A stretch of DNA of 64,000 bases from Volvox africanus (Eukaryota; Chlorophyta; Chlorophyceae; Chlamydomonadales; Volvocaceae), in assembly GCA_030268105.1 (NCBI GenBank), contig BSDZ01000016.1:627501-691500 (forward strand). Reading direction: 5' to 3'. The notes beneath the pieces were generated by a model that saw only the letters and a program-made list of their open reading frames with translations, was not told where the DNA came from and ran no database searches. Positions 49,015 to 60,039 of the stretch are shown here, in pieces (the first letter of the stretch is position 1; every line of letters begins with the position of its first letter). A program made the position numbers and the translations under genes.

Positions 49015-52000
49015 TCAGAGCTTCAAACCTGAGTAGCTTCGTTCATTCTTGCGATGGTTTTTGCGCGTTCCTGTTAGAGCGTCTAGCCCTTGAACCCATA
49101 AGAAAAGATTGATTTACATGTTGTAAAGTCTGAGGACGATTACGACACGTCAAGCAAAGGTTTGAATATAAAAGTTCTCTATCTTCCTTGCTTCCTCCCA
49201 AGGGCATTAAAACGTTGTTGCATAGGAGGCCGAAACGACTTGTGTACGGTTCAGTGTCTCCTCGCTTCGAAGGTTACCCTCAAAAGCTCGGAGTCTTTCT
49301 AATATCCAGGCGTATCACCACTACGCCTGGTCACTTCATCTCACAGCTCCTAGTTAGGCTTACCATCTTTAGGTAAAACCTCAAGCATGCAAGTAACCGA
49401 AGTTAACTTCTCTTTATTTTTCCTTCTTGGATGCTACAACACTTTCCCCCCCCTTCCGTGGCCAGTCCGTGGTCAATACCAACTCACCCGCAAACGATGT
49501 CAACAGCTTCCATCGTTGATCAGTCGTTAACGGCAGTAACGTCGTACCATCGGGGCCCCCAAGCTGCCATGCACAGCGCTCCAGGACCAGCTCGGCGGCT
49601 CCCTTAGTCAGCACCCGTACGGGCATCAGTGGTCCGTGACCACGCACCTCGCCCGCGACGCTGCCGTCATGGCTCGCATTGCCGCACCGCTCCCAGTCCA
49701 TGCTCCCGCTACACAAGGACCCGACGTTGGGCTCGCCGCTGTGGCTGCGTGTCCCTTGGGTTGCGGCCGGCCTCAGCGGCAGCGGTGGTGCTGACACCAC
49801 GACGCTCATCCGCTTACGCAGTGAAGAAAATGGCAACAGCTGGAGAACCTGACAGGTGCCCCCGGACAGCTGAGATGCAGCAGTAGGCGGCGCCGCCGTC
49901 GCAGCGGCGGCGGGGGGAGAGTAGGCACCATCTATGGATGACGCTGCCGACCCGGCGGGTGCACTGCCACTGGTCGTGCCGTCCAGTTCGCCCCCACGGC
50001 CTCCGAAACCCCATCCGGGACCCCAGCCCCAGTCCCACCCCCAGCCGAGATTGTACGGCAGCTCAAGGAGTGCGCACTCCGTCGGGCTGCCGCTGCGTTG
50101 GAAGATTTTCCCATGCCCCTCCCCCGCGGACGGCAGCGCCGACACCGACAACGACACTGGAGATGTTTCAGCTGTTTTCGGGGGGGAGGAGCGATACTTG
50201 TATAACGGTAAGGAAACGGTAAAGAACGGTAAACGAACAGTAGAACGGTAAACAAATGGTAGGGTAACGACATTTAGAAAGGTAACGCATCGGGATTTGA
50301 ACACCAGCATACAGAGATGAACACCCGCAACGCCCGGAGTATCATTTTCACGATCATATAGCATATAAAACCCTATATAGCATATAAATCATCTTGGCAA
50401 TCTGAAGGGAAAGTCCCAATCTCGTCCCATCTGACATGTACGCCATGGACCCAAAGATGTCGACCCGGCCGGGGGCTGAGCTTTCCCCGACCAGCAGGGA
50501 CACGTCACAGGGTATCACCCACCCACCTCTCACGTCGCCCTTCCCAGTGGTGGAGGTGCCCGGGCCCTGGCTGCGTCGCAGGCTGGCTGTGGAGTTGACC
50601 ACCAGTCCCTGAACCAGCAGGGAGCGCACCGTTGCTGGAAGAAGCGCCTCGTCGGTTTCCATAACACCCCCCTCGGGCCCAGCCCCGTCCCCTCCCTCCC
50701 TCCCCCTCCCCCCTGCCGAACTATCCCCAGGCCCTAAATGGCTCGCAAGGAGGGAGGGGCGGGAAAGATGCCACGAAGAACGGAGGCGGAGGGGGCTCTC
50801 CGAGGTGCCTGTGGTGGCTATGGCGGCGGCGGCGGTAGCGGACGAGGACCCATGGGTCGGCTGCGCCGGCTCCGAAACCCATGGAGCGAGATGGGCCGTC
50901 GGGCCGCGGGGTAACTCCGCAGCTGACGGAGAGAGTGACCTCGAGTGTTTACGAGTCGAGTGGATTGAACCGCTACTGCCACTGTACCCACTACTGCCAT
51001 TGCGACCGCTACTGTTCCCATGCGTAGAAGTGCCCTGGTCGCCTGCGTGATCCGAATGGTTATTGTACGAGGAGGTTTGGTTGGAACCGTCGTGGTTGAG
51101 ACTGTTGCGGCTTAGGCCGGACGGCTGACGGTTATTTTGGTTATGTTGGTTTGTGAATGCCTCCTCCATTGGCCGAACCACCCGGAACTGTCGTCCAGCA
51201 GCCCAAAGCCGTACAACCGTCATCTCGTTTGAGGTTAGGGTACCGGTCTTATCACTGGATAGCAAAAAAGGGAAGGTTCACACTGTTGGAGGTCAAAGGG
51301 GACACCTTTGCATTTTTGGCGGATTTGCGATAAAAAGGAAGAACGGGAAAGAGGGAAAGGGGGAGGGGAAGGGGGGTTAAGACGACTAAACGAGGCATGA
51401 TACCGCTGTAAGCCGCTGCTGTAAAGTACGAAAGAAGGGGGAGGGAGGGAGGGACAGGGAAAAGGGGGAGGCGAATACACGAGACCTGGAAGTACAGCTA
51501 CTGTTGAGCAGCGCCAACTACTAGCCCTGACCTGATAGGGTCAACGGAACTAGAATCGATGTTGACTAATGCTATGTACGACTATATACGGCAGTTAATC
51601 AAGACCCTGGCACCGAACTGATAGCGACCACCAGCACCAAGTGCTCCTCAGCCTAGCTCCCATTTCCCTTTCCCACCCCCATTTCTTTTACCACGAGCAA
51701 CCCTACTTTTGCAACATGGCGGCTATCTTACCTGCAGATGGTGGTGGCAGCGCCCATGGTTTCACACGCGCCCAGCTGCCGTACCAGGTTGTTGTCCGCC
51801 AGCATGCGCTGCACGCTGCAGGGGACGAAACGAAGTGTGCCGGTCCCCAACATCATTACAGCGGTGGCGCCGGGGCAGAGATCGAGTCAATTAACTGGCA
51901 AATGCCAGCAACGAAGCGTTAATTGAAACAACAAAAAACTATAAAACTAGTAACAACAGCGGCCTCCATGGCTTCGGTTGTTAGCTCAGTTGACGTCTGA

Positions 52001-55000
52001 GCTAACTGCTGCATTAGATTTGACTTTTCAGCCCACCAAGCAAGGGCAGCTTAAAACATAGACTACATAGGTAATGACGACACTGGGCGTTGTACGATCT
52101 TGTACAACAGGAAGGCCAAGGGCTGCACAGAGCCGAGGGACTCATTGCTCATATACATGGTGCATGCCCTCGAAAAGCCTACCACGAATGAGATCATACC
52201 TCATCCTCAAGTTTTCATGTATCTGGAAAGTGGTGGAGGACTTTTCACTTTAGCACCCTGCCCACCATTCGCTGGGCTAATCATGGCCTAATTAGGCCTC
52301 ACTGGCCTGTCAGACCTAATTAGGACCCAGCCAGTAGTCGACAGGGGCAACAACAGGATGGAGCAGCTAGGGCGGGAGGTTCGCACCTAAACGCCAAGGC
52401 AAGCGTCACCGCCAGCGGCAGTCCCTCGGGGACGGCCACGACCAGGATCGTAATGGAGGTGATGACCAGGTCTAGGTAGGCCTAAGGAGGGGAAGGGAAG
52501 GGGATAAAAGGGGAGTGGTACTTTCCGGTGCGGATAATGGGCAGGGAGGGGGGCGGGGAAAGACGAATGAACAAACCCTGATGCTGATACCGAAGGAACG
52601 AGGACTCAGTGCGAAGGTCGGATGATGGCTGACGTCACCCAGGCGGGGGAAGGTGGCGAAAGTGAGAATGGGTTTGGCGGTTGGCGGTTGGCCTTGCTGT
52701 ACCAGAGTGGATGAACAAAAAAGAACTGGTCGACAGCTTTTTCACACTCTTGGGTTTCAGTTATGACTCATCATGGACGATCGATTGCAGAGGCCGGAAC
52801 CTAGGAACCATCTTCCCAGGGGAGCAAGCCCCATGGTGGCGATGAAGCCATGAGCTCCTGCTCCGACAAAACTAAATCACCAAGTTGGGCTCTCAAGTTA
52901 CGTTGATTGTACTTCTCGTTTGTGTTCAAGTGACACTGCACATGCACATGCACATGCACATGCCTTCCGGCCCGTGGCGCGCCCAAAACGGATTGTGACA
53001 CAGTGAAACCTTAACTGCAGAAAAGAGCTATATATTACGCCGATTATGCGGTTGTATTCTCCAATGGCGATATGGCTATTTTGAAAACGTTACCTGTTGC
53101 CTGCACCCCGCTGCACTCATGGCACCCGGAACCGCAGAAGGACTTCGGCCCAAACATGCCTAACATCCATGTACCTGCCCTGCCAACCGTTGGCTGGGCA
53201 ATAAAGCGCTGACTAAGTGCACTAACAAAGTAAAATTAAAAGCCAAAATGGGTCTCACAATAGGACTGTCAGACCCAATTAGCCCAGCAAGTAGTTGGCA
53301 GGGTGTCCTCCACTGCTACCCGAATCGGCCTCTGCGTATAGCTTCACACGTGATTTCCCGTACATCCGTACATCCGTGCATCCCAGTCAACCACTCACCC
53401 GCGCAATGTCCATAGCGCTGCCACCGCTCAACACACTTTCAGGTGCCCCTGCCCCTGCTCCCGCCCCCATCAAGAGCCCTGCCGTGTAAGCGGCGGCGTT
53501 CACCACGAATATGAAAGCCGCAGCGGCGACGCCAAAGGCGCCGATCCGCTGCGCTAGCACCTGGAGTGGTAGTTGGTGAATGGAGAGATGGGTTTAGGGG
53601 CTGGGGCTTGGAAAAAGCAGATTATGGTGATGCTGATGGTGATGCTGATCATAAACCGGAAGTGGGGCCCCTACATTTACCCCAAATCCCCCCCCTAACA
53701 CACACCGGGTGACGGGAGGAAAACTTTACCGCGTGCTTTTATCGAGCGTTGAGCCCAACAAATACACATCGGCAGATGCACACGGTTACACGTGAACAGA
53801 TTTGTTTCTTTGAACGCGTTTTTAAATATCAAAATACCAAACACGAGAATAATCAAATCCCTTACAACCCCCACAACCTTGGCCCTATCACAATGGCTGG
53901 GTGGCGCCAATGCTGATGCCACCGCGTTAAAATCATCCCAGTCCGGAATCCCAAATGGTAAGAGAACGGGATAGTATAACAAACCCGCATCGCGCGAACC
54001 TGCAGCTTCTGGGTCAGGAACGTTTCCACCCGCATGCCCTCGCTCTCCGGGCCGCGGCCACTGCCACTTGGGTTGGCAATAATTGCAGTTGCCGTTGCAT
54101 TCCCGGACGTCGACTCTGATGTAGACGGGTGAGAAGCCCCTTTACGTGCGTCGGCGGCGTCTATGCCGTCAGTGCTATCATAGCTCGCGACGGAGCTTAC
54201 TGTCGCCAGCGCCGCTGCCGCCACCGCCGCCGATGCTTGGAGGGCTTTGGCGGCGCCGCTGCTCAGTCCCGCCAAGCTTCGCTGCCGTCGACGCCGTTGC
54301 CGCCGCTGCTGCTGCTGTCCCGCACTACCAAGCTCCCCATCAATTGATCCCGCCGATGCGACGGTCCCCGTTGTCGTCGGTACGGCAACAGTGGCGGCAG
54401 CGGAGCTGCCGCCGCCATCGCCACTGACACCTCCAGCGCCGCCAGCAGAGGCTTGCTGCATCATGACATTTATGTTACCTTGTTGGCTATACGGGCCCAC
54501 CGCCAGCACAATCATCTTGCCGTACCCGTCCAGCACCTTGCTGCCGGACAGTACGACAGCTGGCGCTCCCAGACCCACAGGCGCGCGAACCACTTCATCC
54601 GACTCCCCCGTGAGATGGCTCTGGTCCAACCTGGCCATAGAACGTGTGAGCGTTGGGGGATGGACGGATTTCATTATGTTGAGGTTTGACCCAACTTAGG
54701 CTCTGGCGAAGGAATGATGTCCGTCTACGTGCTCGGTGAAGTTGTGAGATACGTGCATAGGGCTTAGATCCGGTTGAGACATCCAGTCCTCGAGAGAAGT
54801 CCATACCACATCCTCAATTTTTGTTTATAAATAACAAGCCGGTAAAGGATAAGACATCACACGTGCTTTTAAAGGCTCATCAGGATTTTTGGCATGTGTT
54901 TCGCGCATCTCTTTCCTCCTGAGGTGTGGTTCAGTGCGGTACGGTTCAGTGCATTGCGGTACAGTGCAGTACAGTGCGGTTCCGGTGTCGAAAGGGAAGC

Positions 55001-57476
55001 CGGCACCCGGCCCCTCCAGCACACGTCGGGCGCTGCCGGGTAAAAGTCGGCAAGTCGCGGACCTGATTTCGCCGCCAGCGACCAGCAGTCCGTCAGCCTA
55101 CGTCAGTCGAGCGGAACGCGTGCATCCAGCGGGATGGGCGGGAAACAAAAATCTAACTCAAATAAACCGAAATCCAAATTTAAACATTAATCTGGAATAT
55201 GGAAGGAGGATGAGTGGGGAGAGGAAGTCGGGAAATGTGAAAGAAAGGAAAGGAATGTTTCAGCACAGAAGACAGAAGAACTGCATGGTTGTGTGCCTGT
55301 GTTTTGCCTGTGCTTCCGTACCTGCAATATATCCCCCGCCTCTACAATGGCCAGGTCCCCCACCAGCAGCTGGCGGGATGGCAGGGGGCTCGGAGGGCCC
55401 CCTTGACGAATGACGCGAACCTGCTTATGCCATGCGTATGGGTGGGGCGGGGAAAGACGGGCGGGGAGAGAATCTAAGGGTATTGAAAACGAGATAGTGA
55501 TAGTCGAAAACGTGGCAACCCGAACGAAGCAGCAGCAGGAGTCGCGGCAGGGGCGTGTTCTATTTGGGGAAGACACAAGGACTGCAAAGGTTGTCGAAAG
55601 GGATGAGCCATCATCATGAACATGACAGAACATATGCCGTTACTTGTCATTCATTCATTCATTCAATCCAGGACTGAGTGGCATGCGTTTCCCACCCCTC
55701 AACCCACGACACCAACCTGAACGTCGTCCTTGAGGCTGTTGAGCTGCCGGAATTTGGACTCTTTAGCATAGCCTGTAGCTGCACTGACCTGTGTACGGGG
55801 GAAGGGGTGGAAAAGGGAGGCTAGGATGAAACACACACACACACACACATCAAAAAGCGTCCATCACCCCATATGGGTCTCACTATCTCACTGACAGACG
55901 AAGAGTTACAAATTAGGATTCTCCCCTTTTCAGGGTGTCCTTAGTCACCTGCTTGCCAGCTTCACAGTCCCCACAGTCCCCAACCTGACCGTGACGTCTT
56001 CCGCCCCCCTTCATACCGTCTCTGATTCAATTCGTCTGTGTGTGCTTTCTATCGCTGCATTATAACCGAAGTATACTTCCAGCCCCCGTCACCTTACCGC
56101 CAGATGGCCCCGGTCGGGCCGTACATGCGTGCGAGTAGTCCGTACATACACACACAAACTACCCATTCTTATAACTCTAACCCCGCTCGACCCCTTATGT
56201 GGGTTCCTGTGACCCATGGGTCCGTTGGTGGTGTATTCGTATCCCTCACCGTGACCACCAGCGCTACAGTCCCTAGAATGGCTGCTCCTTCGAGCCAGTC
56301 TGCTGAGGGGCCCCCGGCGGCGGCGGCGGCGGCGGCGCCGATTACACCCACGCCACCAGACTCGGGGCCCAGGACCGCCAAGGCCAGAGATAGAACACCA
56401 GACACCATAAGGGCCTGCGAACGGGACCCAGATCGCCCCCGTGGCATTCCTCCATTCACACAAGATGACCGGAAAAAGGTGTAGACAGAGAAAACGTATT
56501 ATAACGCTTTTCTACATAGACGAGAAGTCAAGGAGCGCTGTCCAACATCCGGGACCGCTGGTGCAGACTCCTGGAGCGTTCTTACGGCTTCACAGAACCC
56601 CGACCACTCAAACCCCAAGTCAATCATCACGCATCGCAGCGTTCGGCTATAGTATAACAGACACAAACGACACAAACACACACGACGTACGGTTCAGGCA
56701 TCAGGCCTATAAAATCTCCTTCGTAATCTTCTTCACGGTATGCGTCACGATGTACAACATGATACTTTCAAAGGCAGCACCTGTACGGTGAAGTCGTCCA
56801 ACGCCTCTAGGACAAGCTCCAGGAAGGTCACTTGATGCGGTGGCGGCAGCGAGTTGATGCCGTACATCTTCTGCCGGGCTGCCGTGTCCTCCACTGTGCC
56901 AGACACGCCCTCCGCCACGGAGCTGCGCAAGGCAGTCACGAGCTGACCAAGTGTGACAGTGATCGGTAAAAAGCCATCATGGTCAAAGGCGTGGGACACC
57001 ATGCAGGCAAGCTCATGGGCATCGATCCCGAAGCCCGTGCTGCCGGCGCCACCGGTGCTCTTGCTGATAGTGGCACCCGTCAAAGTGCTAGAATTCCCGG
57101 ATGTCGAGGGTTCCAGGACGGGCAGCAATGGTGCCGTGACGGCGGCGGCAGTTGGAGTCCCTCCCTGAGATGCCACCAAATCGTCGGGCGAAACATCGTG
57201 CTGCTGTTCCCAGGGAGAGTACTCCGACAAGGCCGAGACTCCATGCGGCTCTATCACTGACGCCTTCCGTCTCCTTGGATCCAAATCCAGATCCGGACCC
57301 GAGGACGAAGACTGCCGCTGCTGCTGCAGATCGGGATCTTCCTCCTGTTCGGTGTCCTTAAGCCGCAGTTGCGGCCCAGAAGGTGCTGCTGCCGAGAAGC
57401 CTTCCGCACCAGTGAGGGGCTGGCATCTGGCAACCGGGTTGAGGGCCCGACCCGCACTGGCTCTGGATGAAGCCAT
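43965..57476 (-). CDS. P-type IIB Ca2+-ATPase (PMCA/ACA family), 19 exons, about 1,739 residues
   Basis: Pumps Ca2+ out of the cytosol across the plasma or an internal membrane. Exons: 57476-56781, 56414-56250, 55788-55717, 55420-55322, 55097-55063, 54630-54000, 53560-53399, 52481-52387, 51815-51732, 51254-50527, 50171-49488, 48785-48547, 48074-47990, 47486-46963, 46767-46673, 46367-46244, 45621-45489, 45193-44893, 44232-43965; all phases agree. Motifs: DQSHLTGES (358-366), PEGLP (638-642), SDKTGT with phosphorylated D681, [25 protein letters not shown] (1266-1269), GDGTND (1439-1444), and Ca2+-ligating TM6 residues N1533/D1537 in [10 protein letters not shown]. The protein exceeds the usual 1,000-1,200 residues because of Ser/Asn/Ala/Gly-rich insertions before PEGLP, after DKTGT and in the N-domain. 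The C-terminal tail after the last helix is short, so an animal-type C-terminal calmodulin site is unlikely. ATG 57476 is preferred; the frame stays open to 57869 but runs into a repeat. Confidence 0.9.
44353..44640 (-). pseudogene. IS982-family transposase fragment (bacterial) in the last intron of the Ca2+-ATPase gene
   Basis: A 95-codon minus-strand ORF in AT-rich DNA unlike its surroundings. It reads [15 protein letters not shown], then [22 protein letters not shown]982-type DDE transposases have the same order: YxRFVxLMPRxLxPL, then SGIxFxDST.LxVCxNxRI, with the first catalytic Asp in the DST motif. Only the region around this motif is present; both ends are missing, so it is not functional. 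Its 5' end abuts the IS21 fragment on the opposite strand. Confidence 0.7.
44633..44880 (+). pseudogene. IS21-family IstA transposase N-terminal fragment (bacterial) in the last intron of the Ca2+-ATPase gene
   Basis: From ATG 44686 the 64 residues read [47 protein letters not shown]. This is the helix-turn-helix and linker region of IS21 IstA proteins, which typically read KTARKY-GKLPSE-RTR-DPF-LEAKTLFEYLQ-YPG. An upstream piece from 44633 (IIAAAKADG) continues the family pattern in another frame, so one frameshift lies near 44684. It stops at TAG 44878-44880, just before the catalytic domain would begin. AT-rich, non-algal codon use. Non-functional fragment. Confidence 0.8.
46005..46137 (+). 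repeat. 12-bp minisatellite (CCTCCTCGTACC and variants)
   Basis: About eleven units of CCTCCTCGTA(C/T)(C/G)(C/C) in an intron of the Ca2+-ATPase gene, close to the donor of the exon ending at 46244. Units alternate between TACCCC, TATCGC and TATCCC in a higher-order order. ORFs across it are repeat translations. There are no spacers, so it is not a CRISPR array. Confidence 0.85.
48970..49012 (+). repeat. Compound (GATA)n(GAAA)n microsatellite
   Basis: Short GATA/GAAA/GATA run in the large Ca2+-ATPase intron between the exons ending 49488 and starting 48785 (minus strand), about 60 bp before the dispersed element at 49073. Confidence 0.85.
49073..49440 (+). mobile_element. Dispersed intronic repeat element, copy 2
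   Basis: Diverged copy of the element at 38367-38719, same orientation on the + strand. It starts GTTAGAGCGTCTAGC and ends GATGCTACAAC. It sits in the Ca2+-ATPase intron between exons 11 and 12, antisense to that gene, whereas copy 1 is sense in its host gene. Confidence 0.65.
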
Positions 57477-57650
57477 GGGCACAGAGGCCAAGGCCAGCGG
57501 GGCCTTCGTTGGGGACGGCGTTTGGAATGCTGCAGCCGTGGCGCGTGGTGCTGGAAGGAATATGTGGGTTGTGCAGCACCTGTCCAATTGGCCACTGCGG
57601 ATTGAAGATGCCCTGCGCGCGAAGCATGAAGAGCTCAGTAACACGTGTGA

Positions 57651-58915
57651 GGATGTCCATTTTACGTCGGCGACGTGCTGTATTGACCATGGTAGCATCG
57701 CCAGTCCGGGCCGTGCGGGCCATGCTGTGCTGTGGGTGAGAAAGCGAGCAAAGCCATGCTGTCGTAAAAGAAACCAGCGCCGGGCGCAAAGATGATGTCG
57801 TTCTAGCGGCCGTGGAGGCCCTGTATCGACGGGAAACATGAAAAGCGAGAGATGGTCCGGTACCCCCAAGTGCGAACAAGTCGTTCACGTTTGGGTCGTT
57901 TAACGCTATAATGATCTCATATAAAACCAGGAATATCCGAGCATCCTAAATCGTGTTGATGCTGACGGCAGCAAGCGGTGTCCAGGTGCCGACACCGGTA
58001 CAGGGAAAGCTGGGAAAAGGTGACGTAATATAACCAATATAATAATTGAATATATAGTTACTTATCCCGTGTCTTTGACCCCCAGAATGTGGACATATCC
58101 GTGTTCTGGTTCGACCGACGTCTCGGTTGACTGCTATTTAAGTGACACCCTATAATGTTATGGAAAAAATAAATGCGTTTTTATCATCTGTACTGGCGGA
58201 ATCACCACGACTATTTGTGTGCCTGTGTCAACGATCGTCGCCTACGCAACGAACATCCCCAGTACGGAGACAGCTACACAGCTGACTCGATTGTCAATAC
58301 GCCATCCAAACATGTAGAATAGCTTCTCAACTCATCGTCTCGTTGGACGGAAGCCTTGTACAGTTTTTGTTCGTGTTGGTAATCGGGAACATCACTTCAA
58401 CAAGCCCTACATTGCATTGTCCTTGCACTCCATAATTATCCGACTATGCTTAGCACAGAAAGAAATTATTATTCATAGAGAGAGAGTTTCCATAGACAAT
58501 CTTACAGGAAGCAACATATGTTGTGGACAGCCGTCCAGTGATGGCGCGTGACTTTGCATCTGGGTTCCTTGGAAATGTGCTGCATTGTCCTTTGAAAAAC
58601 TGAAAAGCTCTTACGTCTTAATATATTTTGCCTCTGGAGTTTCTGCTGTTTGCAGCCAGAGTGTTACCATCCCATACATTTTCAATCGGCTTGGGCGCTG
58701 TATCGGCCTTCGTGTGTTTTAATATTATGTTCTATCTACTAGCAGCCGCTCCGTTGGCGTGCACTACATGATGGGATTCCACACCGTCTTTTACGCGCGA
58801 CCTCAGATCTTCGACAGATTACATCTACATTCATCGCCCTCATAAATAACAATCTATATGAAGTACCACAAAGCGATATTGTGCAGCGTGTCTGGTTGCA
58901 GTACGCCATTAACGA
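57651..58915 (+). repeat. Direct repeat of about 1.2 kb, copy 1 (5' of the Ca2+-ATPase)
   Basis: Matches 60040-61220 in the same orientation with interspersed small indels. It is very high identity from 57690 to 58130, more diverged afterwards. It includes TGCACTACATGATGGGATTC at 58758 and, near 58866-58900, a degenerate version of the first codons of the gene starting at 61177. It covers the open 5' extension of the Ca2+-ATPase first exon. Confidence 0.8.
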
Positions 58916-59015
58916 CGGACTTGCTGAATGCCGTCGACTGCAGAACGGTATATCGCAAGTACTGTTGATTTGATGTGTTATGTATTTTAACTTTTCTGCC
59001 CTTTGCATCCCAAGT

Positions 59016-59087
59016 GCTCGCGTGGTGTAGTGGTTAGCACTGTGGACTCTGAATCCACCGACCTGAGTTCAAATCTCAGCGCGAGCT
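59016..59087 (+). tRNA. tRNA-Gln (anticodon CTG)
   Basis: Canonical 72-nt cloverleaf without intron. Acceptor GCTCGCG pairs with CGCGAGC; D arm GTGTAGTGGTTAGCAC; anticodon stem GTGGA/TCCAC with loop CTCTGAA (anticodon CTG, reading CAG); T arm with GTTCAAATC; discriminator T. CCA is not encoded, as expected for a nuclear gene. Closely resembles eukaryotic tRNA-Gln. Confidence 0.93.
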
Positions 59088-59582
59088 TAGCTTTTCATGC
59101 TGTACCTAAATCTTTCTGAAGGTTGCAATATGTTTCTGCACAATTATTAAGCCACAGCATCCGCTTGCGCTATGCTAGCAACAGCATGCACCATAAGATA
59201 CCAAGGCAGCGTGCGTACATTACAAAAACGTAACAGGAAATGAAGGGCTTCAGCATCCTTGAGTGGTTTAGTCAGCATTTAAAGGACCCATGCAGCTGTT
59301 GTTGCTATTATCACAATCGCCTCGTTAAACTCTGTAGCTTCAGGCTACACCTGAGTGGGTAAGTTCAATTTAAGATGTTTAGATGACGAAGGGATCAAAT
59401 TTCGTTTGTACCTAACTTACAGAGCATCCACGTTATGCTCAAGTTAAGTCCTGAGGTGAACCTGACGTCGTGTTCGACTATATTTTGTTAATGCCAATAT
59501 TATTATATGTGTTTTGCGAGCACGCCCAGGTTCGAATCCCCCCCACTGAAATCTTCCACAATTTCCACCTTATTCACTAATA

Positions 59583-60006
59583 ATGTTGTCCTTGAATGCC
59601 AAGTGCAGGCTCATCAAGATCACGGACCTGCACAACCACCAGCTCAACAATGAAGTGGTGACGGCGGCTGATGCCTGGACTCAAATCCGCAACATTTTCA
59701 TCAAGATGTCGGGCCTCACTTCCTTAGTGATTCAGGAGGAACTGAGTGGTACGAGCAAACAAGTGGCAAGAGCATCGATGAGTACAATGATGCCGCCGCC
59801 AAGTTGCAAGAGAAAGCCAAGGCTATCAACTGCGTCATCACCGATCATCGCCTAAGTGCCTTCATCAGGGTCTTCTGCCGCAGTTCAGCGTGAAAGTGGA
59901 TGCCTACTTCGCTGGCAAGAAGTCTGATGACATCGACATCAAGACTCTCAAGGAGTCTCTCCAGGTTGCCGAGTTGCCAACCAAAGCCAGGAGGCTCCTC
60001 ATGTAG
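59583..60006 (+). pseudogene. Degenerate Ty1/copia-type gag remnant
   Basis: Broken across frames. First ADAWTQIRNIFIKM (the gag AxxAW..L pattern), then in another frame SIDEYNDAAAKLQEKAKAIN, then LPQFSVKVDAYFAGKK (the gag LPxxF..... pattern), ending at a stop near 60004. At least two frameshifts separate these parts. No protease, integrase, RT or LTR seen. It lies about 500 bp downstream of the tRNA. The call rests on pattern resemblance to copia gag; a degenerate host gene is less likely. Confidence 0.5.
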
Positions 60007-60039
60007 CCGCCCTACTTCCAGCCACCGTCACCTTACCGC

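Noticed and set aside
57352..57795. 147-codon + strand ORF opposite the Ca2+-ATPase first exon
   Set aside because: Shadow of the minus-strand coding exon, which joins in phase to eighteen further P-type ATPase exons.
58739..59008. 89-codon minus-strand ORF next to the tRNA
   Set aside because: It lies in the diverged part of the ~1.2-kb repeat and has no motif.
59515..59551. T-arm-like sequence GGTTCGAATCC resembling a second tRNA
   Set aside because: No D arm, anticodon stem or matching acceptor stem can be drawn around it.
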